Positions 38,448-49,004 of a DNA stretch of 64,000 nucleotides are shown here, piece after piece. The notes under the pieces were generated by a model. That model made no database searches and had not been told where the DNA came from. It saw nothing but the letters and a program-made list of their open reading frames with translations. The position numbers and the translations under genes were made by a program. Positions within the stretch are counted from its first letter, which is position 1. Every line of letters begins with the position of its first letter. The DNA is taken from the NCBI RefSeq assembly GCF_018991925.1, contig NW_024738608.1, positions 651,748 through 715,747 of the forward strand, read 5' to 3'. Source of the stretch: Homarus americanus (taxonomy: Eukaryota > Arthropoda > Malacostraca > Decapoda > Nephropidae).

Positions 38448-38821
38448 TCCTAACATAAGACCTCTGACCTCACATAACCAGGTATAATAATAGATGATGA
38501 ACTTTGACCTTACCTGACAGGATAAATAGTTCACCAGGTGAATTTTTTTGTGACCTCGTGACCTAAGAGAGATTAGTGGGGTAGTGAAATGGCGTGAATA
38601 GACAGGCTAATAATAGAGGCTTACAGTATAATAGAACTTTATAGAAACCTTAATAAAATATCCTAGTAGATAGAAATTTTAATAGATGATCCTAATTATA
38701 GAAAGTTCAACAGGTGATTCTAATAATAGAACTTGATATAGAAACCACTACTTGATATCCTTACAATGGGAACTTTCTCTTTTCAATCCTCTTTATGTCA
38801 TTTGCCAAAGGTCCAACCTAT
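38448..38821. other. Unassigned AT-rich DNA
   Basis: Loose recurrence of TAATAGA and CAGGTGA phrases. No gene. Confidence 0.5.
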
Positions 38822-38882
38822 GCTTCTAACCCATTAAAGCAACTTACCCAAACCACACTCCCCATTGTAACCCATGAAAGAA
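38822..38882. repeat. 41-bp minisatellite, left part
   Basis: About 1.5 copies of the unit CCCATTAAAGCCACTTACCC ... CCCATTGTAA end at CCCATGAAAG, where the LINE insertion begins. The same array resumes at 40,366. Confidence 0.85.
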
Positions 38883-40075
38883 CATAAGTCTTCGAGATAG
38901 TAGATAATGACGAAAATTACGATGTTATTTACTTAGACTTTACCAAAGCATTTGACAGAGTACCGCATCAGAGGCTTCTGAGAAAAATTAAGGCTCATGG
39001 TATCGAGGGGAAAGTTTTAAATTGGATAAAATCATGGCTCACCGATAGAACGCAGAGGGTTAGCGTAGATGGTGTTAAATCTGAGTGGGGCCGTGTAACC
39101 AGTGGGGTTCCCCAGGGGTCAGTACTTGGCCCACTCTTGTTCATAATCTACATAAACGATTTAGATACTGGGATCAGCAGTGACATAAGCAAGTTTGCGG
39201 ATGACACCAAAATAGGGCGGCAAATAAATTCAGGGCAGGATGCAAATGCATTACAGGAAGATCTAAATAAACTGCAGGGGTGGTCTGAAAAATGGCAAAT
39301 GAAATTCAACACCAGCAAGTGCAGCGTACTTAATATTGGAAGAACAAATACTTATAATGTATACAGCCTTAACAACATCAACCTAGAGAAGTCAACTTGC
39401 GAAAGAGACCTAGGGGTACTTGTAAGCCCGGACCTACGGCCTAGAAAACAGTGCGTTAATGTTCGAAATAAGGCAAACAGAGTATTGGGTTTTATATCTA
39501 GAAGTGTAAGTAACAAGAGAGCAGAGGTCTTATTGCAACTATATCATGCACTAGTTAGGCCGCACCTCGATTATGCGGTTCAGTTCTGGTGCCCCTATTA
39601 TAGAATGGATATAAATTCACTAGAGTCGGTGCAGCGAAGAATGACAAAAATTATTCCGGGACTAAGAAACCTTCCATATCAGGATAAGTTAAAGAAACTT
39701 AACTTGCATTCCCAAGAAAGACGAAGAGTGCGGGGAAATATGATAGAAGTATTTAAGTGGGTGAAAGGAATCAATAAATGGGATATAGATAAAGTTCTTA
39801 TAATATCCGAGCAGGATAGGACTCGGAGCAACGGATTCAAGTTGGATAAGTTTAGGTTTAGGAGGGAGATAGGAAGAAACTGGTTCACAAATAGGGTGGT
39901 GGACGAGTGGAACAAGCAGCAACTTTGTAGTAAGTGCAGGAACTCTGGAAAGTTTCAAAGGAGGCTAGATAGATTCATGGATGATGAGAGTGGTAGTAAC
40001 TCTCGACAGGAGCTGCCATGCACAGGCCAGCCGGCCTATTGCAGACTCCTTATTTTCTTATATTCTTATAAGAAC
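38883..40075 (+). mobile_element. 5'-truncated CR1-like non-LTR retrotransposon, plus strand
   Basis: The insert begins abruptly inside a 41-bp minisatellite unit. It carries a long reverse transcriptase reading frame and ends in a TTCTTATATTCTTATA-type tail, a simple-repeat 3' end as in CR1-group elements. No endonuclease region is present. Directly after the tail, at the palindrome TTCTTATAAGAA, the sequence turns into an inverted internal segment of a second copy. Confidence 0.85.
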
Positions 40076-40096
40076 TTTATCTATATCCTTTATTGA
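38888..40096 (+). pseudogene. CR1-like reverse transcriptase, C-terminal ~400 codons, uninterrupted
   Basis: An open frame of about 402 codons with all the palm motifs: YLDFTKAFDRVPH (first catalytic Asp, about residue 15), GVPQGSVLGPLLFIIYINDL (about 75) and FADDTK (catalytic Asp pair, about 100). It continues with the thumb-like RDLGVLVSPDL, then LVRPHLDYAVQFWCP and LESVQRRMTKIIPGL, and a tail ending FQRRLDRFMDDE. The palm core is intact with no frameshift or stop. An upstream in-frame TAA at 38,885 marks the truncation. The N-terminal endonuclease and first RT blocks are missing, so it is not autonomous. The last residues before the stop are encoded by the 3' end and the adjoining inverted copy. 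Confidence 0.92.
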
Positions 40097-40365
40097 TTCC
40101 TTTCACCCACTTAAATGCTTCTTCGTCTTTCTAGGGAATGCAAGTTAAGTTTCTTTAACCTATCCTGATATGGAAGGTTTCTAAGTCCCGGAATCATTGT
40201 TGTCATTCTTCGCTGCACCGACTCTAGTGAATTTATATCCATTCTATAATAAGGGCACCAGAACTGAACCGCATAATCGAGGTGCAGCCTGACTAGCGCA
40301 AGATATAGTTGCAATAAGACCTCTGCACTCTTGTTACTTACACTTCTAGATATAAAACCCAATAC
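40076..40365 (-). mobile_element. Inverted internal fragment of a second CR1-like copy
   Basis: The minus strand matches 39,481-39,800 of the plus-strand element at roughly 95% by eye, from GAGTATTGGGTTTTATATC to AAAGTTCTTATA. It has one internal deletion of about 20 bases after AGAAAGACGAAG. The frame includes ISRSVSNKSAEVLLQLY and LESVQRRMTTMIPGL. It lacks its own 3' end and tail, so it is not a normal separate insertion. Several substitutions against the neighbour argue against a simple assembly fold-back. Confidence 0.88.
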
Positions 40366-40835
40366 TCACTTACCCAAACCACCTCCTCATTGTAACCCAT
40401 TAAAGCCACTTACCCAAACCGCCTCCCCCATTGTAACCCATGAAAGCCACTTAACCAACCCACCTCCCCCATTGTAACCCATTAAAGCCACTTAGCCAAC
40501 CCACCTCCCCCATTGTAACCCATTAAAGCCACTTAACCAATCCACCTCCCCCATTGTAACCCATTAAAGCCACTTACCCAAACCACCTCCTCATTGTAAC
40601 CCATTAAAGCCACTTACCCAAACCGCCTCCCCCATTGTAACCCATGAAAGCCACTTAACCAACCCACCTCCCCCATTGTAACCCATTAAAGCCACTTAAC
40701 CAATCCACCTCCCCATTGTAACCCATTAAAGCCACTTAACCAACCCACCTCCCGCACTGTAACCCATTAAAGTCACTTAGCCAACCAATCTCCCCATTTT
40801 AACCCATTAAAGCCACTTAGTCAAGCCTCCAGTAA
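40366..40835. repeat. 41-bp minisatellite, right part, about 11 copies
   Basis: Tandem CCCATTAAAGCCACTTAACC + AACCCACCTCC + CCCATTGTAA, with small C-run length differences. It continues the array interrupted at 38,882. Confidence 0.92.
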
Positions 40836-40894
40836 TCCTCTCTATTGCCAGCTTCCCAACAGTTCATGCTGGCCTGTTTCATGTAGGTGTGTGG

Positions 40895-41042
40895 AGCTGC
40901 AGCCAAGCGGAGCCAAGAAGAGCCAAGAGGAGCTAAGAAGAGCTAAGAAGAGTCAAGAAGAGCCAAGAAGAGCTAAGAGGGCCAAGGAGAGCTAAGAGGG
41001 GCCAAGGAGAGCTAAGAGGGGCCAAGGAGAGCTAAGAGCGCC
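40895..41042. repeat. Degenerate AAGAGCCAAG / 20-bp repeat
   Basis: AAGAGCCAAGAAGAGCTAAG-type 10-bp steps pass into three clear copies of GGCCAAGGAGAGCTAAGAGG (20 bp). Confidence 0.85.
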
Positions 41043-41146
41043 CAATCAGTATCGTCTTTATCCTCAGAGACCAATAAGAACCCGAGTTGAGTTTACACTA
41101 CATCATTTCACTTATTCAGCTGATGGAATGTAAGTAAGATTGATTA

Positions 41147-41722
41147 CTTAACGTCATCATTTGTCGTATTGTCGAGGATTATTCAGCTGGAGATAAATAC
41201 GTGCATTATTTTCCGACAATATTCCAAATGACCTCATCAAAAGTTCATCCAACCAGTGACGGATAGTACTCCTTATATAAAATGCTTTCAGATGACGTCA
41301 CCACCAGTTCCATCAATCAGTGACAAATTTATCCTTAACTAATGAGGGGCCTCCTATGACATCATCACCAACCTCTCCAACCAATCACCGAGGAGAACAC
41401 TAGCGCCATCTTGTCTCTGGGGCCTATACTACACCTTAACGTCATCATTTGTCGTATTGTCGAGGATTATTCAGCTGGAGATAAATACGTGCATTATTTT
41501 CCGACAATATTCCAAATGACCTCATCAAAAGTTCATCCAACCAGTGACGGATAGTACTCCTTATATAAAATGCTTTCAGATGACGTCACCACCAGTTCCA
41601 TCAATCAGTGACAAATTTATCCTTAACTAATGAGGGGCCTCCTATGACATCATCACCAACCTCTCCAACCAATCACCGAGGAGAACACTAGCGCCATCTT
41701 GTCTCTGGGGCCTATACTACAC
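41147..41722. repeat. Perfect 288-bp tandem duplication with promoter-like motifs
   Basis: 41,147-41,434 and 41,435-41,722 appear identical base for base. Each copy contains AACGTCATCA, TGACCTCA, a full CRE palindrome TGACGTCA and TGACATCA. Each also has a TATA-like CTTATATAAAATG, a CCAAT box (CCAACCAATCACC) and GCGCCATCTTG, which on the minus strand is a YY1/Pho-type CAAGATGGCGC. This mix resembles a promoter or enhancer, but no gene is recognisable on either side. Confidence 0.85.
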
Positions 41723-41999
41723 CCCTCCACAACACATATATATATAAAAAAAACACCCTTTTTACATTTTACCCCTACCCTTATTTTTTCGTCTATGCCC
41801 TTCGAGACGACAGCAGACGCGACATCTCGGAAGATTAAAGAGTCCTTGCCTGCCTAAAGACGACACAAGGGGAGCGACAGCAACGGCGCCGTAGAGTAGA
41901 TGGCAAACTTTCTCCGGGTGACGAAAGTACAACCTGTCACATCAAAGTAGAGGCTGGGAAAGTTACCACAAAAGATGAGAGGGGGGGAAGCAGATGTGT
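41723..41999. other. Unassigned DNA downstream of the duplication
   Basis: It starts with TATATATATAAAAAAAACACCC and continues into ordinary mixed sequence with no open frame I recognise. It could be a 5' leader of an unseen transcript (inference only). Confidence 0.35.
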
Positions 42000-42443
42000 T
42001 AGCATGGAAGGGAGGGGAGGGGAGGGAGATGAGAGGGAGATGGGGTGGGGTGGGTGGGGAGGGGGGGAGGAGAAAGGAGGGATGGGATGGAAGGGGAGGT
42101 TAGGTGGAGGAGGAAGGAGGGGAAAGGGAGGAGGAAGGAAGGGAAGGAGAGGAGGAAAGAAGGGGAGGGGAGGGAGATGGGACGGGAGGGGAGGGAGATG
42201 GGAGGGGAGGGGAGGGAAGGGGGAGAGGGAAAGGGAGGAGGAAGGGAAGGGGAGGGGAGGAGGAAGAGTGAGAGAAGAGATAGAGAGAGAGACAAGAGAA
42301 TGAACGGAGCAAGAGTAAAGAGAGTAAGAGTAGAAAGGTGAATCAGATAACAGGAGAAAATGAGAGACAGATTATAATAAAGCGAAGAGAAAAGAGGAGA
42401 GAGATTATGAGGTCTAGATGAGAGAGAGAGAGAGAGAGAGAGT
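42000..42443 (+). repeat. Polypurine GGGAGGGG/GGAGGAA tract ending in (GA)n
   Basis: The plus strand is almost only G and A for over 400 bp and ends in about twelve GA units (42,419-42,442). It is rich in runs of three to six G separated by A, so it has quadruplex and triplex potential. It adjoins a pyrimidine tract on the same strand. Confidence 0.88.
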
Positions 42444-43091
42444 GTTGTCATCTTCTCTTCTCTACTTATTATTATTCTCCCTCTCACCTTTCTCCTCTTT
42501 ATCAGCATCTTTCTTCTCCACCTTGTTATCCCCTTTCCATCTTTTCCTCTCTTCCCACATCTTCTTTTCTCGTCATATCCTTTCCTCTTCTACAATCTCC
42601 TTTGCCCCATGTTATCCTTCCCTCCTTTCTTCTTCTCCTCTCCCTCTTTCCCATGTCCTTTTCTCCAATCTCCCTCTCTTCCTATCCGTAATATTTCTTT
42701 TAACCCTTTCTTATCATACCTTGCCTTTCTCTCTTCTTTATTATCCCTTCTCTTTCATTTATTCATTTCCCTTATTATCTTCGTTATGTCTTCTTCTTCT
42801 TCTCTCCTTTTGTTATCGCATAATCCCTTAAACATGCTATCTATGTCTTTATTTACGCATTCGTCCTCTTTCTCTCTCTCTCTTATTCCCCTCTTCTACT
42901 TTCTCTCTCTCTCCTGTTCCCCCTTTTCTCTCACTCCCTCTTTTTCTCTCCTGTTTCCCTCTCTTTCTCTCTCTCCTGTTCCTCTTTCTCCCGTTTTTCT
43001 CTCGTTTTCCTGTTCGTCTCCTTCACTGTCTCTTTCCCCTGTTCCTCTTTTTCACACACTCACTCACCCCCTTCTCTTCTCCCTCTCCTAA
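42444..43091 (+). repeat. Polypyrimidine CTCTTT/TTCTCC tract
   Basis: About 640 bp of plus-strand C/T, with CTCTCTCTC and TTCTTCTTC sub-runs. All open frames here are Ser/Leu/Phe/Pro low complexity. With the preceding purine tract it forms a large imperfect purine-pyrimidine inverted arrangement. Confidence 0.88.
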
Positions 43092-43345
43092 TTAGCCACG
43101 ATACGAGGTAAAAAAATTATAAAAAATACATCGTTTCATTGGCCCTCTCACCCTCAAAAAATCCCCTTCATACCTGTTTTCCCTCTCCCACACGTTTCCC
43201 CCTCTCACCCACATGTTACTACACTCTCCCCTCTCACCCACATGTTACTACACTCTCCCCTCTCCCACACGTTTCCCTTCCTCACCCACATGTTACTACA
43301 CTTTCCCCTCTCCCACACGTTTCCCCCTTCCACCTCCCCCTTCTC
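43092..43345. repeat. 30-bp minisatellite (CCCACATGTTACTACACT)
   Basis: From about 43,190, modules CTCACCCACATGTTACTACA (+CTCTCCC) and CTCTCCCACACGTTTCCC alternate over about 150 bp; the sequence before them is unassigned. Confidence 0.8.
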
Positions 43346-43545
43346 TCTCCCACGCATACCGGTGCTAGAGTACTCCCCCCGAACCTGGTCCATAAGTCAC
43401 TGGGGAGTCAGGTGTTGTGCTCTGCCTTATATGCACTGGGGAATAGTGACGTCACGGCCACCATATGTGAAGGGGGAGTAGGGGAGGCCCGGTTTATTTA
43501 CCAACACAAGGAAGGATTTCCATTTTGGGGACAATTATTATGGAG
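43346..43545. other. Unassigned DNA
   Basis: No recognisable gene. An open plus-strand frame runs through it from the minisatellite, but it has no known domain. Confidence 0.4.
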
Positions 43546-44089
<544 letters not shown>

Positions 44090-44661
44090 AAAGAGGAAGG
44101 GGAGGGGGAGGGAGGAGGGAGGGACATCTAAGAAGGATGGCCTCTTTGTTAGCAACTGGTGGTGGTGGTAGTGGTGGTGGTAGTGGTGGTGGAGGATTGA
44201 GTTAAGTCGGAAGAAGAGGAAGAAGAGGAAGCGAGGATCATCTTAGGGACGAGATAAAGATGATAAAGGAGAAGGGAGGAAGAGACAAAATGAGAGAGGG
44301 GGGAGAGAGAAAAGGTGGGAAAGAGAAAGAAAGAAAAAGTGGGAAAGAGGAAGGAAGAGGGGTGGTTAGGGAGGGAGGGAGGGGAGGAGGGAGGAAAGAA
44401 GAAGTGTGGGTAGAGAAGATAAGGAGGTAGGAAAGAAGAGAAAGAGGGAGAGAAAGAGGGAGTACAGGATGTAAGAGTATAAAACCAGTAAGAGGGAAGG
44501 AGTCATTGTTTTCAGCCGAGGAGGAACACCAGGACAGGAAATGAGGGGATATCGTGGGAGAATATGAGGAGGACAAAAGGAGGAAAGAAGGAGAAGAGGT
44601 GAGAGGAAAAGGGAAAGTGTCCTAAAAGTCTGAAAAGAAAAGTGAAAAGAGTCTTTGTCTT

Positions 44662-44700
<39 letters not shown>
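44090..44700 (+). repeat. Polypurine tract with (GGT)n and (GA)n
   Basis: Purine-rich plus strand with a GGTGGTGGTAGTGGTGG block at 44,159-44,196 and (GA)n of about 17 units at 44,664-44,697. Open frames inside are Ser/Pro/Leu artefacts. Confidence 0.85.
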
Positions 44701-44701
<1 letters not shown>

Positions 44702-44837
44702 GAATCAGCTGACTGTGTAGAGAGAGAAGTGGCTTTAGGTGGTGGTTGTTTGTGTGGCTGACGGCTCATGGCAACTTTGGCTAAGAGTTCACGTCCCTGG
44801 CGAGTTTTACCTTACTGTACAAACACACGAGTATTAT

Positions 44838-44915
44838 CATCATCAATATCATTATTATTATTACTACTACTACTATTATTATTATTATTATTATTATTAG
44901 TTATTATTATTATTA
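44838..44915. repeat. (ATT/ACT)n microsatellite
   Basis: ATTATTATT runs with an internal ACTACTACT block. Confidence 0.92.
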
Positions 44916-45371
44916 ACCTTTTTGTTGGCTTTTTTGGCTCAATACTGAATAGGTGAATTAATCTACCCTTTTATGGAGACAATAATTTAATGTAAACTAA
45001 TGCACTATTTTTACTTTGCTAACATTATTAAGTGATTATTAATTTTTATTTCTTTATTTTTATTTTGTTGAGACTGTAGTTCTATCAATACGTAAGTGTA
45101 TAAAAACTACAAAAGAATTATACGATCATATGCCGAGTTGTTATTAGTATGTTTAATCGTCTTATAAATACTGCGGGAAATTCTATAAATTGTGTCATTT
45201 ATCAAGGCTATAAATATAGAAATGTTCCTGTGATATCGTGACAAATTCGATTATGTCTATGTTCAATATATTTACACTTGTCTGTTATTATCTTGATCTT
45301 TGTAATTCCTTGGTTTATCACCGTTACCTTATTTAATTTTATTCTTTACTTTAAAAACAAAAGAATTATGG
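44916..45371. other. Unassigned AT-rich DNA, target of the LTR element
   Basis: AT-rich host sequence with no feature. Its last five bases, TATGG (45,367-45,371), are the left target-site duplication of the LTR retrotransposon. Confidence 0.6.
45367..45371. other. Left target-site duplication TATGG of outer element
   Basis: Identical to 58,521-58,525 immediately after the 3' LTR. Confidence 0.93.
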
Positions 45372-46103
45372 TGTAAGGGCAGAAACGATCCTCCGGCTAG
45401 TTACCGCTGCTAACTCGCTCGTTTGCTGGTGCAGACGACACTTGGGGTGGTTGGACGGAGGTGATAACGGCAGCAACCCTCTCCGCCGCCGCAGATTCAA
45501 CCCAGCCGCCATACCGTCAGTATCTAGCTACCCTGCTGTCCGTCAAATTCTGGCTGTGATCTCATCATAGGTCCTGGACTCGTGGGCTGTGTTCCCAGAC
45601 CTTCACCTATCAACTGCCAACTCTCTGGTCATCTACCACTACCGCATACCACGACCATCAATTCATCACATTCCGTCGGTGCCCCGGTGTTCTCCTGCCT
45701 TTTCAAGACGTTGCTGAGTGTGGAGTGAATGGACGCTTCCCTGCCCTGAGTGTGCATCACCGTGTTCCAGAACCTTCCCCAGGGCCACTGCCGTAGGAAA
45801 TATTTGTTCATTGTTTGATTCCATTAATTGCTGACTCCCCTTTATTGTTCGATTCTATCAATTGTTGACTCCATTTAATTGATTGATTCCATTAAATGTT
45901 GCTTCCATTAATTGTTTGACTCCCGTAATTATTTGATGATTGTTGAGTGGTGTCAGAGTTTTGTTATATTTTTATAGTAAAGAGATGCCAATCTCTAACG
46001 GTTGTTTGTTATTCCTCGGAAAACCATGGTCCTTGACTTTCCTTTATTAAGATCCTGATTAGCCTGGTAAGGGATTTCTATCCCTAAGTCCCAGGCCTTT
46101 ACA
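45372..46103 (+). repeat. 5' LTR of outer Gypsy element
   Basis: 732 bp, TG...CA ends, same length as the 3' LTR at 57,789-58,520. The differences cluster at 45,473-45,493 (AACCCTCTCCGCCGCCG against GACTATCTCCGCCACGG), with single changes near the middle and end. Confidence 0.95.
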
Positions 46104-46105
46104 AG

Positions 46106-46123
46106 TGGCGACCTTGCCAGGAT
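46106..46123 (+). other. Primer binding site of outer element
   Basis: TGGCGACCTTGCCAGGAT starts two bases after the 5' LTR. The leading TGG pairs with a tRNA CCA end. The tRNA species cannot be named with confidence from the sequence alone. Confidence 0.75.
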
Positions 46124-46524
46124 TGTCTCTGACCTTTGGTTTCTGAGGTTTAACATTCGTTCCGGTGTTGTTGTAAGTCGCCGTGAGCGCGCCACCTTGC
46201 TGTCTGTGGCCCGGAAGCAAGTGTTGTTCAGTGGTTATCCCTTCCTTCTGTGTGCTAATTTTGTTGCTCTCCCTTGTACGTGGGGAAGTTATTAGTGTTG
46301 GTTGGGGTGCACTGTGGATGCTGTCATATCATATATGTTGTTGTTTCACCTGGTGCGGTTTCGTTACCCTGAGGTGATTCAGCTGGGCTGGGTGCGGAAC
46401 GAGGTTCCCTCCAGTCGGATCAAATCATTTACTGGTCTGATTGAGCCACTAGGTGAGTTACCTTTGGCTATTTGCGGGGTAAGTTGTTTGTTTTTTTCCT
46501 TTGTTCTTGGCCTTTTGGATCATT
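46124..46524 (+). other. 5' untranslated leader of outer element
   Basis: About 400 bp between the primer binding site and the gag start, with no recognised feature. Short upstream open frames are present but look incidental. Confidence 0.6.
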
Positions 46525-47805
46525 ATGTCTGCTTTTGATGTGTGGAAAGGTCAAGCGGTGGCCCTGGGTCTGACAGGTAATGACATTGGTCATTATGTGG
46601 TCACCCAACGGAATGCCGAGAGAGAGGAACGTCAGAGAGCGAGAGAGGAACGTCAGAAAGAGAGAGAGGTGGAGGAACGTCAGAAAGAGAGAGAGTTGGA
46701 GGAACGCCAGAAAGAGAGAGAGGAACGCCAGAAAGAGAAAGAAAGAGAGTTCGAATTAGCTAAGTTGCAGGCAGAAAAGGACCTAGAACTGGCTAGGATT
46801 AATGCTTCAAGTAGACCAGCCTCCTCTGGCCATATACAGGACAATGTGGTAAAACCCAGCTTGCCTGTGTACCGTGAAGGAGAAGACATCGCCTCCTACC
46901 TTGTCAGGTTTGAGCGGGTAGCTGAGCTGCTTGGTGTAGCCCCAGATAGCTATGCTGTAAGGTTGGGTAGCCTACTGAGTGGTAAGCCGGTAGAAATTTA
47001 CACGTCCCTGTCTGCCGACATCGCCCGAGCTTACTTCTCGTTGAAGCAAGCTCTCTTGCGAGGATTTTGCAAGACTTCTGACGGTTATCGTGCTGATTTT
47101 CGCAGAACGAAGATTAGAGAGGGAGAAACGTACCAGCAGTTTTCGATTCACCTGGGTCGTTTGTTTCAACAATGGCTGGAGACATCAGGGGTTGAAGAAA
47201 CCTTTTAGTCTCTCTCTAACTTCATGATATTAGATCAGTTTTTGTCTTCTCTACCTCCAGACTTGAGAATTTTCATCAAAGAACACCAGCCAGCGACGCT
47301 TGGAGAAGCTGTGCATCTTGCCGACAACTGGGCGTCTGCTCGCAACGCCTACCCCAAGTCTTCCCCTCCTGTAGTGAAGATTGCGAAGCCTCCGTCCTCC
47401 GAGGAACCATCCCCAGGAGTACACAAGAGTAGTTCACCAGCCGTGCGGTGTCACAGCTGCGGAGAAGAAGGGCACATTCGTTCTCGCTGTCCCAGGAATC
47501 CCCTCGCCTTCAAGACTGCTGACACTCAACCCAGCAACAAGGTCGGATTCTGTTTGGAGGTCAGGAGCTGCCCCCGTTATTGTGTCAGTGGAACAATCAA
47601 TGGGTCTAGGGCATCTACTTTCATCAGGGACGCTGGTTGCTCGTGCATTATTGTCTCTGAAGAAGCCCTGCCTGACGCTGACATCTCCAGCTGCCCGAAG
47701 GTTAGTGTCGCCGATTATTTAGGTCGTGTTGACCAGTTCCCTGTTGTTAGGTGCTACCTGCGTTGCCCCTATTTCACTGGTTGGTCTAATGTGGTAAGAG
47801 CTCCC
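46525..47805 (+). pseudogene. gag: Gag and start of protease of outer element, broken
   Basis: I place the start at ATG 46,525 (MSAFDVWKGQAVALGLTG), which fits the usual Gag N-terminus. Residues 30-100 are a charged coiled coil made of repeated EERQKERE units. Next comes a capsid region with the SCAN-like signature (residues about 120-255: REGEDIASYLVRFERVAELL, LGRLFQQWLE, LDQFLSSLPPDLRIF). The zinc knuckle is C-X2-C-X4-H-X4-C at 47,449-47,490 (CHSCGEEGHIRSRC). The protease start follows, but its active-site triplet reads DAG (47,629-47,637) where the family has DTG or DSG. An amber TAG at 47,206-47,208 interrupts the capsid in frame; the frame continues unchanged after it, so this is one point mutation. 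The protease frame is cut at 47,805 by the nested LTR element. Confidence 0.9.
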
Positions 47806-49004
47806 TGTAGTGATGGTTTGTCAGACCACAGCTTACATCTCAGAAACTCTAGGCCTTCCCTAGGTCAAGTGTAAGGTAACTCTGCGGTTGACCAAGGATT
47901 GTAAATCAACTAGCTCCCCCTCCCATGTCACACATGTAAGAGGGCACCAGCCGGCTCTCTCCCAATATACACAATGTCCTACACCGCAGAGGGGGGCCAG
48001 TCTTGACCCGACGTTTGAGGGGTCAAGTGTAACTCTCACGGTGGACCGGGGGTTACAAATCAACTAGCTCCCCTCCCATGTGACATGTCACCACAACAGA
48101 CATGTAAGAAGGCACCAGCCGACCCTCTTCCAATATACAATAACCTACTCTCTGAACAAAGGCCGGACCTGACCTCACAATTAGCCAGGTCAAATGTAAC
48201 CCTTGGAGCCCAACTCAAGGGGGCCACAAATCAACCAGGGCCTCTCGTGTCACACGGCCCCACCTGATGACTTCTCCTTACATCTCAGAAACTCCAGTCT
48301 GACCCGACGTTTGGGAAGTCAAGTGTAGGGGAACTCTCACGGTTGCTCTCCCAATATACACACGGCCCCACCTGATGACTTTCCCAGATAGTTCTGAAAA
48401 AGTCCAGGCCTGACCGCACATTTGCGAGGTCAAATGTAAGGAGACCCTTCGCCGCCCCCCCCCCCCGGCCAGCTGAACCTGACGGCTCGCATCCCAATAT
48501 ATAGGACGTCCTGGTCCTCCCTCGGGATTCGCAGAGAAGTAGTTGTCTTGTAACAAGGTGGCCAGCTACTACACCACCAGGCCTGCTCGAGAGAAGTCAG
48601 GGGCCGGAGGCAAGTCGCCTCCGGTCAGGACCGAGACTTCCCTCCGGTGTCCTTAGCCAGCCAAGGTGCCCACGGGAAGTGTATCCATTTCATGTCTATG
48701 TCCGAGAATCAGAGTGTCTAGTAAACGTAATATGATGTGTCCCAGTAAATGCAAATATAATGTCCTAGTACTAATAGAAGGTGTTATTAATGTGTCCGTC
48801 ATGCCTGTAATTAATAAAGAGTTGTAACGAAGCAGTGTTTGAGAAGTCGCCTTTAAGAACGTGTAATAGATGTGTATTGACGTGTAAGAATGACCAGTGT
48901 ACGATAAGAGTAAATAACTATCACGGCCACGCTACCAAAAATCTTCCTCTCTTTATACTCTATCTCTATATCTTCTACCTTTTAAAAGTTTGTAACACAT
49001 TACA
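47806..49004 (+). repeat. Inner element LTR 1
   Basis: About 1.2 kb. The first ~750 bp hold four or five related boxes of roughly 130 bp. The clearest have TGACC...GGTCA half-sites about ten bases apart and lie near 48,003, 48,168 and 48,410. Boxes end in CCCAATATACA-type sequence. CCCAATATATAGG (about 48,493) is TATA-like, and AATAAA (48,823-48,828) is a candidate polyadenylation signal. It lacks the tandem GCTAAGCAGTCGCCC units found in LTR 2 and is the most diverged of the three in its right half. Confidence 0.8.

Noticed and set aside
38883..40365. Twin-priming (5' inversion) of one LINE insertion
   Set aside because: In twin priming the inverted part lies at the 5' side of the element; here it follows the 3' tail and is about 5% different, so two copies are involved.
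42004..43091. Long low-complexity frames up to 169 codons on both strands
   Set aside because: Generated by the purine and pyrimidine tracts.
47860..48556. Repeated minus-strand open frames of 67-92 codons that recur near 51.6-52.3 and 55.4-56.1 kb
   Set aside because: They lie in the U3-like part of the three inner LTRs, are antisense to the element, and recur only because the LTR is repeated.
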